A DNA stretch of 64,000 nucleotides from Agrobacterium sp. a22-2 (GTDB lineage: Bacteria; Pseudomonadota; Alphaproteobacteria; Rhizobiales; Rhizobiaceae), in NCBI RefSeq assembly GCF_012276985.1, contig NZ_JAAXMM010000001.1:186001-250000 (forward strand), read 5' to 3'. The notes beneath the pieces were generated by a model. It ran no database searches and had not been told where the DNA came from. It saw only the letters and a list, made by a program, of their open reading frames with translations. Below, one piece after another: positions 17,745-26,879 of the stretch; the first letter of the stretch is position 1, and every line of letters begins with the position of its first letter. The position numbers were made by a program, and so were the translations under genes.

Positions 17745-19151
17745 ATGGCCAGATCCAATCTCCACCCCGGCAGCGTGATCGACGGCTTCACGATCGGCGA
17801 ACTGGCCCACCGGGGCGGCATGGCGCGGCTCTACGCGGTGACCCGGCCCGACATCGATTTTCCGATGCTGATGAAGGTGCCTGAAATGGGGGCCGGCACC
17901 GATCCGGCGATGATCGTCGGTTTTGAAATGGAGCAGATGATCCTGCCGAAGCTCTCCGGCCGGCATGTGCCGCGCTTCGTTGCCAATGGCGATTTCGCCA
18001 CCCAGCCCTATATCGTCTTCGAACGGCTGTCCGGGCCGTCGCTCTATCCCTTGCTCGACCGGCTGCCGCTCGAGGCGGACGAAGTGGCAAGGCTCGGCGC
18101 CCGTATCGCCACAGCCCTTTCCGACCTGCACCGCCAGAATGTCGTGCATCTCGACATAAAACCCTCCAACATCCTGTTTCGGGAGACGGGCGAAGCCGTT
18201 CTGGTCGATTACGGACTGGCCCGGCATCTGCATCTGCCCGACCTGATGAACGAGGAATTCCGCCTCCCCTATGGCACGGCCCCCTATATGGCGCCGGAGC
18301 AGATCCTTGGCGTCCGCAATGATTTTCGCAGCGACATCTTCGCACTCGGTGTGCTGATGTATTTCTTTGTCACCGGAACGCGGCCGTTCGGCGATCCGGA
18401 GCGCCTGAAAGGATTGAAGCGCCGCCTATGGCGGGACCCGGTGCCGCCGCGGGCGCGAAGGCCAGATCTGTCAAAGGCGTTTCAGGAGGTGATCCTGCGA
18501 TGCCTTGAGGTCAACCCGGCACGGCGCTATCCAACTGCCGCGCAACTCGCCATGGACCTGCAGGACCTCTCCAAGGTGGCGCTGTCACCCCGCGCCGAAA
18601 AGATAAAGCGCGACGGATGGGCGCAGGTGATGAAGCGGCGATTCAACCCGGATCCGATCGAGATGATCCGGCCCCATGCCGGCACGACGCTTCTGTCGAA
18701 AGCGCCGATCGTCATGGTTGCCATCGATCTGAGCGACGGCTCGGCCGAGCTTGCCGAAGCCCTGCGACTGACGGTCAGCCGGATTATCGAAAAGACACCG
18801 GATGCCCGTGTCGCCTGCGTCAACGTGTTGAAAACCGCCCTGCTCAAAATCGACAGCGATCTCGACGCGAGCGGCAACAACATGCATGTATCCCGACTGG
18901 TGCAATTGAAGCACTGGGCCGAGCCGCTGAAACTGGCCGAGAGCTGCGCGACCTACCATGTGATCGAAGCAGTGTCGCCGGCCCAGGCCATCCTCACCCA
19001 TGCGCGGGACAATCTGGTCGATCATATCGTCATGGGCGCGCGCGCCAATTCCGCCATGCGTACGCTGCTGGGCAGCGTTTCGGGCGAAGTGGCCGGGCAC
19101 GCGCCCTGCACCGTGACGGTGGTGCGGGTGCGCCAGCCGGCGAACGACTGA
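17745..19151 (+). CDS. Ser/Thr protein kinase fused to universal stress protein domain
   Basis: This 468-residue soluble protein has an N-terminal Hanks-type kinase (about residues 10-280). A Gly-rich loop region (LAHRGGMARLY), the catalytic Lys in MLMKVPEM, the loop VVHLDIKPSNILF (HLD for HRD), DYGLARH (DYG for DFG) and TAPYMAPEQI are all visible, so it looks active. A universal stress protein domain follows from about residue 320 (IVMVAIDLSDGSAELAEA) and ends with the USP nucleotide loop type HIVMGARANSAMRTLLGSVS. No TM helix is visible, unlike many bacterial PknB kinases. The fusion is known in alphaproteobacteria; its targets are not. The cotranscribed phosphoesterase and the divergent PK-like gene are candidate partners. 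Confidence 0.9.
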   Translation: MARSNLHPGSVIDGFTIGELAHRGGMARLYAVTRPDIDFPMLMKVPEMGAGTDPAMIVGFEMEQMILPKLSGRHVPRFVANGDFATQPYIVFERLSGPSLYPLLDRLPLEADEVARLGARIATALSDLHRQNVVHLDIKPSNILFRETGEAVLVDYGLARHLHLPDLMNEEFRLPYGTAPYMAPEQILGVRNDFRSDIFALGVLMYFFVTGTRPFGDPERLKGLKRRLWRDPVPPRARRPDLSKAFQEVILRCLEVNPARRYPTAAQLAMDLQDLSKVALSPRAEKIKRDGWAQVMKRRFNPDPIEMIRPHAGTTLLSKAPIVMVAIDLSDGSAELAEALRLTVSRIIEKTPDARVACVNVLKTALLKIDSDLDASGNNMHVSRLVQLKHWAEPLKLAESCATYHVIEAVSPAQAILTHARDNLVDHIVMGARANSAMRTLLGSVSGEVAGHAPCTVTVVRVRQPAND

Positions 19152-19168
19152 AGTGCCGGCACCGATCG

Positions 19169-20872
19169 TTACGGCCGTAATGCCCAGATCGTTGCATGGG
19201 TGACGGCGCCGGGGGCGGCGATCAACCGGGCGGAGCGGACCGGCTCGAAGCCGGCAATGCGCTTGGTACCGACCCAGCGGCCGTGATCGGCAAAGACCTC
19301 GATCGATCCGTAATCGAGGAAGACGCGGATGCGCCGCGGCCGGGCGCCCTCGGCCATATAAAGGGGCGACACCTCGCCCTCTTTCTCATGGCGAATGGAC
19401 AGGCCTGCATCATCCAGCACGACGGCCAATTGAACGCCGGGGTGATCAAGCTGCAGCTCGAAGCCGGTGCCGGTCTCCTGGAGTTCGAAGAGGATCTCGA
19501 CGGCGCCGTTCAGCAGCGTGACCGTCTGGCCACTGGCGAGCCGCGTGCGGTCGAGACTGTGGCTGCGCAGGCTTTCGGCAGCCCCGATCGGCGGCGTCAA
19601 CAGCGCACCATCGGCCAGCATCAGCGTGCGCGGCAGGGTCATGGCCGTCGGAAAGTCGATGGTCTGACCGGCATCCGCCCAGTTGGCCAGCCAGCCGATG
19701 CCGATCGGCACATCGCCATCCATGAAGGCCTGGAAGGCATAATTGTCGGTGCCGAAATCCAGCTCCTGCTCAAATTCCTTGGCAAAGGTCTTGCCGTCGA
19801 ACCAGCCGACTTCGGCCATCGTCAGGTTCTTGCGCCCGGTCCTGATGTCCTCGCTGTTCATCAGGCCATAGATCAGCACCCAGCGGGTGGACGGACTGGT
19901 AAGCGGACCGTCGAGCGGCAGCAGGCAGGGACATTCGAGCGCCGTGGTCTTGTGGCGTGTGTCCACCAACAGCTTGCCGACATAGGTCCAACCACCGGCG
20001 GCTGTCCTGTCCTCGGTCTCATAGAGGAGGATCACTCCTCCCTCGGCGCTCTGGCTGCCGAGCAGCATCTTCCACAGACCATCCGGGCCTTTCAGCACGT
20101 AAGGATCGCGGAAATCGAGCGTCAGGCCCTCGCCTTCGGGCCGATGCGGCAGGATCACCTCCGCCTGGCCGGCGCTGAAGAGGTCGGCCGAGGTGGCACT
20201 CATCTGGATCTGTTCCTCCGGCTGGCGATCCTTCTGCTGCTCGGTGAAGAAGACCCGGATGCCGGGGCCGTTGGGCAAGGCAATGGCTGAGCCGGAAAAG
20301 GCACCTCCGCGCTTGTCGGGCCGGGCGCTCAGATCCTCGGAGGGAAACAGGAAGATCGGCAGGTGGCGCCAGCGCAGGTAATCCGACGAGACGGCGTGGC
20401 CCCAATGCATGGTGTTCCAGGTCAGGCCGTGGGAATAATGCTGATAGAACAGATGCGGCCGGCCACCGAACCGGCCAAAGCCGTTCGGATCGTTCATCCA
20501 GCCGAAGGGCGGGCGAAAATGATAGCCGTCCGTCAGGCGTGGCGGCGCATTGCCAGGATTGGTGTGCAACACGGTGATGCCGGTTTCCAGCACATCGGCG
20601 GGGGTGAACCAGTAGGCGACCGAGACCGAGGTGACGTCGCTGTCATAGTGCAGCTCGATATGGCCGCCGCCGAACACGTGGTAGATGCGGAAATCGTATT
20701 CCTCGGTATTGGTGGCCAGCACCTCGCCGAACTTGCCGTTGGCGCTGACGAAGGACAGCGATCCTTGAATGCCGGGGAGCATGGCCTTTAGCCAGATATG
20801 CAAGGTGGTGTTGACCGGCAGATCGGCATGGATGACGCGCTGGCTGTCTTGCGTCCGGGCTGTGTCGGGCAT
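19169..20872 (-). CDS. glycoside hydrolase family 32 (beta-fructosidase)
   Basis: This 567-residue protein hydrolyses beta-fructosides such as sucrose, inulin or levan. The nucleophile motif is FGWMNDPNGFGRF, preceded by about 100 residues likely forming a small beta domain. FSGSAI, FRDPYVLKG (transition-state Asp) and ALECPCLLPL (acid/base Glu) follow in order, then a C-terminal beta-sandwich ending at GSIEVFADHGRW. No signal peptide is visible, so it is probably cytoplasmic and acts on imported sugars. No transporter or regulator lies beside it. The specific fructan is not predictable. Confidence 0.92.
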   Translation of the reverse strand: MPDTARTQDSQRVIHADLPVNTTLHIWLKAMLPGIQGSLSFVSANGKFGEVLATNTEEYDFRIYHVFGGGHIELHYDSDVTSVSVAYWFTPADVLETGITVLHTNPGNAPPRLTDGYHFRPPFGWMNDPNGFGRFGGRPHLFYQHYSHGLTWNTMHWGHAVSSDYLRWRHLPIFLFPSEDLSARPDKRGGAFSGSAIALPNGPGIRVFFTEQQKDRQPEEQIQMSATSADLFSAGQAEVILPHRPEGEGLTLDFRDPYVLKGPDGLWKMLLGSQSAEGGVILLYETEDRTAAGGWTYVGKLLVDTRHKTTALECPCLLPLDGPLTSPSTRWVLIYGLMNSEDIRTGRKNLTMAEVGWFDGKTFAKEFEQELDFGTDNYAFQAFMDGDVPIGIGWLANWADAGQTIDFPTAMTLPRTLMLADGALLTPPIGAAESLRSHSLDRTRLASGQTVTLLNGAVEILFELQETGTGFELQLDHPGVQLAVVLDDAGLSIRHEKEGEVSPLYMAEGARPRRIRVFLDYGSIEVFADHGRWVGTKRIAGFEPVRSARLIAAPGAVTHATIWALRP

Positions 20873-20949
20873 CGGCTTTCCTTGTTGTCTTTCAGAAAGC
20901 TAGAGCGCGAATGCGGCCGGGGAAGGTCGCTCATCCGAAAAAAGCGCAT

Positions 20950-20976
20950 AAAAAAAGGCCGGGCAAACCCGACCTT
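20950..20976 (-). terminator. intrinsic terminator of the cold-shock gene
   Basis: The minus strand reads a hairpin with arms AAGG-CGGG and CCCG-CCTT (one G/A-type mismatch, TTTG loop) followed by a seven-residue T-run. It lies about 60 bp past the cold-shock gene stop and before the GH32 start. Confidence 0.85.
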
Positions 20977-21036
20977 CCCTCAATCTCTACAAACCGTGCC
21001 GGTACATCCGTGGTCACGATCTGGAGATAATCTGTA

Positions 21037-21246
21037 TTAGACGGCCTGGAGGCGGTCTGCAGACATCTTGCCGGACTTGTTGTCGCGGACCAGTTCGAAA
21101 GACAGCTTCTGGCCATCCTTCAGGTCGCGCATGCCAGCGCGCTCAACGGCAGAGATATGAACAAAAACGTCGGCAGCGCCGTCGTCCGGCTGAATGAAGC
21201 CGAAGCCCTTGGTTGCGTTAAACCACTTTACGGTACCAGTGCTCAT
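21037..21246 (-). CDS. cold-shock domain protein, CspA family
   Basis: This 69-residue single OB-fold protein carries the RNA-binding motifs [16 protein letters not shown] (RNP1) and VFVHISAVE (RNP2), ending LSADRL-like ([10 protein letters not shown]). It acts as an RNA chaperone. AAGGATA upstream of the ATG is a good ribosome site. It is monocistronic with an intrinsic terminator. The 297 bp upstream, to the start of the glycerophosphodiesterase gene, contain no gene I can support; that stretch probably holds the cold-shock 5' leader. Confidence 0.96.
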   Translation of the reverse strand: MSTGTVKWFNATKGFGFIQPDDGAADVFVHISAVERAGMRDLKDGQKLSFELVRDNKSGKMSADRLQAV

Positions 21247-21543
21247 GACGATATCCTTTTAAAATCGTTCATAGAATTTGCAGTCTTGGGAGGCCCATCA
21301 CTGCGGTGAAAACCGATTTTGAGGAAGTTCGCCAGTAACAGCGGAAAGCCGAAACAAAGTTCATCTAGCAAGATCGATGGCGCTGATGTACTCCGCAATT
21401 GTGTCTATGGCAAGGCGCAAACGACAAAAACAGGCTGCGGCCCTTCGGCAGGCCTGTCATCGTCCCGTCATCCCACCTTCATCCGCCCGTCAAGCAAAGC
21501 CGCTATCGCGACCGGACCCTAACGGATCCCGGAGATGCCGCCG

Positions 21544-22586
21544 ATGCGCCCGACCATGCCGATCCTTGCCAGCGTGCTGACCGGCATGCTGATGCTTTTT
21601 CCCTCGCTGGCCGGCAATGCCTCGATGCCCGAAAACGGTCGAGCCACCCAGATCCGGGCGCGGCTGACCCATGCCAACCAATGGCGCGGCCATGTGATGG
21701 TGGTGGCGCACCGGGCCGGCTGGAAGGACCGCGGCCAGGTGGTGCGGGCCGAAAACTCGCTGGACGCCATCGACGCGGCGGTGGCGATTGGCGTGGAAGC
21801 CGTCGAACTGGATGTGCGGCGATCGGCCGACGGGGTGCTGGTGGTCCTGCACGATGCGACGCTGGAGCGCACCACGACCTGCCAAGGCAAGGTGAGCGCC
21901 CACACACTGGCTGAACTGAAAACCTGTCGCCTTGTGGTCGAGGGAGAGCGCCGCGTCACCGCCGAAAGCGTGCCGACGCTTGCCGAGATGCTGTCCCACG
22001 CCAAGGGGCGGATCCTGGTCAATGTCGACAACAAGCTGGAGGCTGCCGACTTGCCGGAGATCGCCCACCTTGCCCGCAGCCTGGGAATGGCGGACGGGAT
22101 CCTGCTGAAGCATGCGATCTGGAACGAGCAACGGCTGGCCGAAACGCAAAGCGCTCTGGTCGACATCGGCGCGGATGTTGCCTTCATGCCGATCTTTGCC
22201 GACGATGCGGTCGGGATGCCGGCTTCATGGCGAAGGTCACCGCTGCCTTCGGCGCGCCGGCCGCCGAACTGATCGTCTGGCAGCGCGAGGCCGGACAGCC
22301 GATAACCGAGGCCGGCGGACCGCTGTTTTCGGCCGAAGCACAGGCGGCAGCGGTCAAGGGCGGCTGGCACATGTGGATCAACACCTACCCGATCACCGAC
22401 CGGCCCGAGGGCATGGTGGCCGGAGGGCGCGGCGACGGACTGGCATTCGCGGCCGGGCGTCCCGACGATGTCTACGGCTTCTGGATCAACCACGGCGCCA
22501 CCATCGTCCAGACCGACGAGCCCAGGGCGCTGATCGAATGGCTGGAAGCCAACGGCCACCGCCTGCCCTATGGGCTGACCCAGTGA
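21544..22586 (+). pseudogene. glycerophosphodiester phosphodiesterase, frameshifted
   Basis: Frame 1 from 21544 encodes a signal peptide (ILASVLTGMLMLFPSLAG) and the GDPD catalytic part: VVAHRAGW, ENSLDAIDAAV, VELDVRRSADGVLVVLHD. It reads through VDIGADVAFMPIFADDAVG, then turns to unrelated residues and stops at 22272. The missing C-terminus continues in frame 3 (from about 22212: DAGFMAKVTAAFG, then INHGATIVQTDEP) to 22586. One base appears lost in the GGG run near 22211-22215. Restored, the protein would be 347 residues, a normal periplasmic GDPD. ATG 21544 is preferred over 21535 because GGAG at 21531-21534 is 9 nt away. It is either a recent pseudogene or a sequencing error; the intact terminator and codon use suggest the lesion is young. 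Confidence 0.85.
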
Positions 22587-22592
22587 TGGGGC

Positions 22593-22623
22593 TGCCGGGC
22601 GGTTATGCCGCCCGGCAGTTTTG
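22593..22623 (+). terminator. strong intrinsic terminator after the GDPD gene
   Basis: A perfect 11-bp stem (CTGCCGGGCGG with CCGCCCGGCAG, 5-nt loop TTATG) is followed by TTTT, 7 bp after the GDPD stop. It also lies close to the 3' end of the oncoming BASS transporter gene. Confidence 0.92.
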
Positions 22624-22628
22624 GATGA

Positions 22629-23606
22629 TCACGCCTTGCTGGCAACCGTCTTTTCAGCGCCATCGACGCGGGACGCGAACCAATTGGCCAAGAGCGCGCC
22701 GGAAATATTGTGCCAGACGCTGAAGATGGCGCTGGGCACGGCGGCGACCGGCGAGAAATAGGCATTGGCAAGGGCAGCGCCCAGCCCGCTGTTCTGCATG
22801 CCGACCTCGATGGCGATGGCCTTGCGCTTGGAAAGCGACAGGCCACAAGCGCGGGCGGCGAAGAAGCCGAGCAGGTAGCCCAGGCCATTGTGCAGAACGA
22901 CGACGGCAAAGATCATCAGGCCGGACTGGGCAATGGCGCCCTTGCTGGCGCCGACGACGGCGGACACGATCAGCACGATGCCGATGACGCTGACCAGCGG
23001 CAGGGCCGGCACGGCGGCGCGCACCAGATTGGGCAGCAGTTTCTGCAGGGCAAAGCCGAGTGCCAGCGGCACCAGCACGACCTTGACGATGCTGATGAAC
23101 ATGGCCATGGCGTCAACCGGCAGATACTGGCTGGCAAACAGCCAGACCAGGAAGGGCGTGACGAGCGGCGCTGCCAGCGTGGTGACGCTGGTGCAGGCGA
23201 CCGACAGGGCGACATCGCCCTTGCTGAGATAAGTCATGACATTCGACGAGGTGCCGCCCGGGCAGCAGCCGACCAGAATGACGCCGGCGGCGACTTCCGG
23301 CGGCATGGGCACGATCATCGTCAAAAGCACGGCCAGAAGTGGCATGATGACGAATTGCGACGCGACGCCGATTGCCACATCGAACGGGCGCTTGACCACT
23401 TCGCGGAAATCATCGACGGAAATGGTGAGGCCCATGCCGAACATGATGACGGCCAGCAGCGTGACGATCCATGGCGCGATCTGCTTGAACGTATCGGGGA
23501 AAAAGAAGCCGAGCACGGCGAACAGGATGACCCAGACAGCAAAAGTCTTGCCGACAAAGGCCGAGAAATTAGCCAGAACTTTCAAAACAGCACTCCTTGA
23601 CGACAT
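22629..23606 (-). CDS. bile acid:sodium symporter family (BASS) transporter
   Basis: This 325-residue membrane protein has about 9-10 hydrophobic helices. The BASS signature GVILVGCCPGGTSSNVMTYL at about residues 107-126 and KGDVALSVACTSVTTLAAP follow, with the second crossing motif EVGMQNSGLGAALA near residue 270. Bacterial members import organic anions such as pantoate, pyruvate or bile acids with sodium; the substrate here is unknown. It is a leftward single gene converging on the GDPD terminator. Confidence 0.9.
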   Translation of the reverse strand: MSSRSAVLKVLANFSAFVGKTFAVWVILFAVLGFFFPDTFKQIAPWIVTLLAVIMFGMGLTISVDDFREVVKRPFDVAIGVASQFVIMPLLAVLLTMIVPMPPEVAAGVILVGCCPGGTSSNVMTYLSKGDVALSVACTSVTTLAAPLVTPFLVWLFASQYLPVDAMAMFISIVKVVLVPLALGFALQKLLPNLVRAAVPALPLVSVIGIVLIVSAVVGASKGAIAQSGLMIFAVVVLHNGLGYLLGFFAARACGLSLSKRKAIAIEVGMQNSGLGAALANAYFSPVAAVPSAIFSVWHNISGALLANWFASRVDGAEKTVASKA

Positions 23607-23702
23607 AGTCTGTCGCGCGGTTTAGGCGCGTGCCGGTCTCTGTCAAGTCATTGATGGCGCAAACTGGTACGTATGCGGCGGATTTTCGGCGCGTTGCCTT
23701 CA

Positions 23703-24233
23703 TTACGTCCGGATCGACAAGCGGCCGGTTTCGGCCAGCGCATCGGCACGTTCGTTGCCGACAAGGCCTGAATGGCCCTTGCACCAGGCGACCGTGATCA
23801 AGGGATTTCGATCAAGCTCGACATCGACCGCCTGCCACAGGTCCCGGTCCGGGATCGTGCGGCGGCGGCGATGGGCATTGGCGCAGATCACCTTCCAGCC
23901 ATTGTTCCGCCAGATCGGCATCAGGCGGTTGCAGCCCTCTACGGCATAGCCGGAATCCGACCAGAGGACCGCCGGCTCAGCCCCGGCCGACTGATGGAGC
24001 CAGCGCGCCGCCTGCAACAGCGCCATCAGCTCCATCGTATTGTTGGTCGTTTGCGAGACCCCGCCAAACCCGGATGCGACCTCCACGCCGGCGCGACAGG
24101 CGACAAAGGCCCAGCCGCCATGGCGGGAGGCGGGGTCAAAGCTGCCGTCGGTGAAGATGTGGAGGACTGGAGCGGCAGTCGGAGGAAAGAACATCGAGAA
24201 GAGGCTGCTTTGTCTGCGGTTGGTGAAAACCAT
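23703..24233 (-). CDS. ribonuclease HI-like protein
   Basis: This protein of up to 176 residues has the RNase H fold and all acidic catalytic positions: IFTDGSFDP (Asp), TNNTMELMALL (Glu), LWSDSGYAV (Asp) and VGNERADALA (Asp). WCKGHSG holds the His-containing handle. It would degrade the RNA strand of RNA-DNA hybrids. It differs from the common rhizobial RnhA start (usually IFTDGACSGNP), so it is probably a second RNase HI. The start is uncertain: the first ATG lacks a clear ribosome site and Met14 (24194) is an alternative. Confidence 0.85.
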   Translation of the reverse strand: MVFTNRRQSSLFSMFFPPTAAPVLHIFTDGSFDPASRHGGWAFVACRAGVEVASGFGGVSQTTNNTMELMALLQAARWLHQSAGAEPAVLWSDSGYAVEGCNRLMPIWRNNGWKVICANAHRRRRTIPDRDLWQAVDVELDRNPLITVAWCKGHSGLVGNERADALAETGRLSIRT

Positions 24234-24315
24234 CCTGTTTTGGCGGAGATGAGCCTGCCAGTGAAGTCGCCTTTTGAACCGGAGCAGTCATCAAGACGCT
24301 GCGATTGCCGGGTTC

Positions 24316-24948
24316 TCAAGCCATCTTGAGAGCTGCAATGTCACCGTTTTCAAGGAAGGCCAAGTTCGCTTCAATTTTTTCAAGGGGCCAATCCCACCAG
24401 GCAATTTCGAGAAGTTCGCTGATGATCTCAGAGGGATAGCGCATTCGAATGACCGTGGCCGGGTTTCCTCCAACAACGGCATAAGGGGGAACGTCACGAA
24501 CAACGACCGACGCGGCAGCGACGATCGCCCCAGCACCGATTTGCACACCGGGCATGATCGCTGCGTCATGGCCAATCCAGACATCGTGCCCGACCACGGT
24601 ATCTTTCACCGGCAGATCCTTGTAGCCGAAGGTCTCGGATTTGAAGATCCGGAAGGGATAGGTCGTGAAGCCCGTCATCGGATGATTGGCCGAGCTTGTG
24701 ATAAAATAGCTTCCCCGAGCGATCTGGACAAATTTGCCGATGACGAGCCGCTCACCGACGCCATGCCCCAGATAAGGTGCAAGTATTTCGGCAGTGTCTT
24801 CCGGCTTCCCGGAATGCGTGAAATAGCTGTATTCGCCGATCTCCATGCGCGGATGGCTGATCACGTTCTTCAGGTAGACGGTGTCGCGATACAGCGTTCC
24901 GTCCGGCAGAGTGATGGGGTGAGTTGCATTCGCATCGAGAAGAGGCAT
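24316..24948 (-). CDS. CatB-related O-acetyltransferase (hexapeptide repeat)
   Basis: This 210-residue left-handed beta-helix acyltransferase carries hexapeptide repeats ([40 protein letters not shown]). It also has the xenobiotic-acetyltransferase features [26 protein letters not shown] and [15 protein letters not shown] with the catalytic His. It should transfer acetyl from acetyl-CoA to a hydroxyl on an antibiotic or a sugar. The Met at 24948 begins the conserved part; the upstream in-frame ATG (25041) adds 31 unlikely residues. It is an isolated leftward gene. The substrate is unknown. Confidence 0.88.
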   Translation of the reverse strand: MPLLDANATHPITLPDGTLYRDTVYLKNVISHPRMEIGEYSYFTHSGKPEDTAEILAPYLGHGVGERLVIGKFVQIARGSYFITSSANHPMTGFTTYPFRIFKSETFGYKDLPVKDTVVGHDVWIGHDAAIMPGVQIGAGAIVAAASVVVRDVPPYAVVGGNPATVIRMRYPSEIISELLEIAWWDWPLEKIEANLAFLENGDIAALKMA

Positions 24949-25159
24949 CAAAATACCGTTCAGAACAAAGCCGGCGCAGTGGACGAACGATGCTAGTCGC
25001 CAAGGGGGAGGGAATCCACCGCGCGAGCCAGATGCTTTCATGAATTATTTGAATGGTGATGGCGAATGCGGCACGGTTGGCTGCCGGTTTTGCTGTCCTA
25101 TATAAGGCTCCCCCCGGCCCGCTGATATAATGTATGATTGGCGGGGCCTGCCCGTGGAT

Positions 25160-25178
25160 CCTCGCCTCAAGGGCGAGG
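25160..25178. repeat. small palindromic intergenic repeat (REP-like)
   Basis: CCTCGCC and GGCGAGG arms flank TCAAG, within a GTGGATCCTCGCC...GAGGACGACC context. This resembles the short dispersed palindromes often seen between genes in rhizobial and related genomes. It lies between the divergent acetyltransferase and GreA-like genes. Confidence 0.55.
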
Positions 25179-25216
25179 ACGACCGCAGCCCCTATACCAA
25201 CAAGGAAATTCAAAGC

Positions 25217-25699
25217 GTGAGTGTTGCCTTTACCAAGGAAGAAAGTTCGGAGACGGCAGCGGAGACCATGTTGCCGGACCGGCCGGTTTCGCCGCATCCG
25301 AACCTGGTGACCGAGGCGGGATTGAAGGCGCTGGAGGAGCATCTCCGCTTGGCGCGGGCGGCCTATGAGGTGGCGAGCGTGATCGAGGACGTCAACGAGC
25401 GCAGGCGGCAGACGGCCAATCCGTTGCGCGACACGCGCTATTTTGCAGCACGGGTCGGTTCGGCGCAGGTGATGGCCGCGCCGACCTCGACCGATATCGT
25501 GGCCTTCGGCAGCACGGTCACCTTCGAGCGCGACGACGGACGTGTGCAGACCTATCGCATCGTCGGCGAAGACGAGGCCGATCCCAGGGCCGGATCGATG
25601 TCCTATGTCTCGCCGGTGGCCCGGGCGCTGATGGGCAAGGCGGTCGGCGATGTGGTTGCCATTGGCGACGGGGAGCTGGAGATCGTGGCGATTTCCTAA
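25217..25699 (+). CDS. GreA/GreB-family transcription elongation factor-like
   Basis: This 160-residue protein has an N-terminal helical hairpin (about residues 25-80) and a C-terminal FKBP-like Gre domain: IVAFGSTVTFERDDG, YRIVGEDEADP, ISYVSPVA-type (MSYVSPVARALMGKAVGDVV). The GTG at 25217 has AAGGAA upstream at a correct distance; earlier in-frame codons lie in a palindromic repeat. The tip of the hairpin lacks the usual Gre acidic pair pattern, so it may bind RNA polymerase without stimulating transcript cleavage. It is a single rightward gene. Confidence 0.8.
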   Translation: MSVAFTKEESSETAAETMLPDRPVSPHPNLVTEAGLKALEEHLRLARAAYEVASVIEDVNERRRQTANPLRDTRYFAARVGSAQVMAAPTSTDIVAFGSTVTFERDDGRVQTYRIVGEDEADPRAGSMSYVSPVARALMGKAVGDVVAIGDGELEIVAIS

Positions 25700-25862
25700 A
25701 GGGGAGCAGGCAATCGCCTGCACAAGCAAAAAAGGCCCCAAGCCGTTCGGGCAGGGCCAGGGTGCCGGAATCGGCCAAAGGCGGGTTGAGATGGTGGCCG
25801 GCACAGGCTATCTGGGGCGGACTGCAAACAGACCTCCCACGAACCACAAGGCGCATCCCGGC

Positions 25863-26789
25863 ATGACCCCTGATTTTCTCGTCACCCATTCCGGTGGCTT
25901 CCATGCCGATGAATTGCTATCCAGCGTCATCCTGACCCGGCTTTTCCCGCAGGCGCGCATTGTCCGCAGCCGCGCGCCGGAATGGATCACGCCCGGTGCC
26001 GACCGTATCATCTACGATGTCGGCGGCGCCTATGATGCCGAGGTGCGGATTTTCGATCATCACCAGCGCGGCGCACCGCTGCGTCCCGATGGCCAACCCT
26101 ATAGTTCGTTCGGATTGATCTGGACGCATTACGGCCGGGATTATCTGGCCGCTCTCGAGCTTCCGACGGCGCATGTTGAAAGCGTCTATGCCTCCTTCGA
26201 TTCCAGCTTCGTGCTGCCGATCGATCTGGTCGACAATGGCGCGCTCAGCCCCGCCACGGCCGGACCGCTGGCAGGCCTGACGCTGTCGGCGCTGCTGGAA
26301 ACCCTCAAGCCGGTGTTCGACGAGACCGATCCAGAGGCGGAGACCCGGGGCTTCCATGCGGCTCTTGCCATCGCCCGCACATTCGTCGAGGCACGGATTG
26401 CCGGAAGTGCCGCCAAATTGCGAGCCGAGGCGCTGGTGCAGAAGGCGATCGTCGATGCCGGCCAGGGGCACATTCTGGAACTGCCGATGGGCATGCCGTT
26501 CCGTTCGGCCGTGGTCAAGGCGGGTGCCGATCAGCTGCTGTTCGTCATCCACCCACGCGACAAGGACTGGTGCCTGACCACCATCCGCAGCAATGACGAA
26601 GGGTTCGAGGTGCGCGCCGACCTGCCCGCCGCCTGGGCGGGCTTGACCAATGGCGACCTGGAAGCGGTCTGCGGCATCAAGGGCGCCAGTTTTTGCCACA
26701 ATGGCCGCTTCATCGCCGCCGCCCGGACGCGCGAGGCAGCCCTTGCCATGGCGGAACTGGCGGTCAACGAGGCCATTGCAAAGGAATGA
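25863..26789 (+). CDS. MYG1 family protein (UPF0160)
   Basis: This 308-residue protein matches the MYG1 family across its length: VTHSGGFHADELLSSVIL at the N-terminus, ADRIIYDVGG, FDHHQRGAP (DHH-type metal site), YSSFGLIWTHYG, and IHPRDKDWCLTTI with FCHNGRFIAAA near the C-terminus. DHH-like metal residues are present. Eukaryotic MYG1 is a 3'-5' exonuclease; the bacterial role is not established. The ATG at 25863 starts the conserved region. The 163 bp before it contain a GCAGGC/GCCTGC hairpin but no gene. Confidence 0.9.
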   Translation: MTPDFLVTHSGGFHADELLSSVILTRLFPQARIVRSRAPEWITPGADRIIYDVGGAYDAEVRIFDHHQRGAPLRPDGQPYSSFGLIWTHYGRDYLAALELPTAHVESVYASFDSSFVLPIDLVDNGALSPATAGPLAGLTLSALLETLKPVFDETDPEAETRGFHAALAIARTFVEARIAGSAAKLRAEALVQKAIVDAGQGHILELPMGMPFRSAVVKAGADQLLFVIHPRDKDWCLTTIRSNDEGFEVRADLPAAWAGLTNGDLEAVCGIKGASFCHNGRFIAAARTREAALAMAELAVNEAIAKE

Positions 26790-26879
26790 CCGTCCATCGC
26801 GATCGTTGAGGCCCTATCGTAAGGCCGCAAACACCGCGGTTGTGCCGAGCGGTAGACATCGGATCGCGCGTAGTGTTTG

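Noticed and set aside
21377..21580. short plus-strand frames upstream of the glycerophosphodiesterase
   Set aside because: They are Arg/Pro-rich with no ribosome site or family, and overlap one another.
25700..25780. hairpins GCAGGC/GCCTGC and GGCCC/GGGCC between the GreA-like and MYG1 genes
   Set aside because: The T-run is missing on the plus strand, and the minus-strand T-run has no upstream minus gene to terminate.
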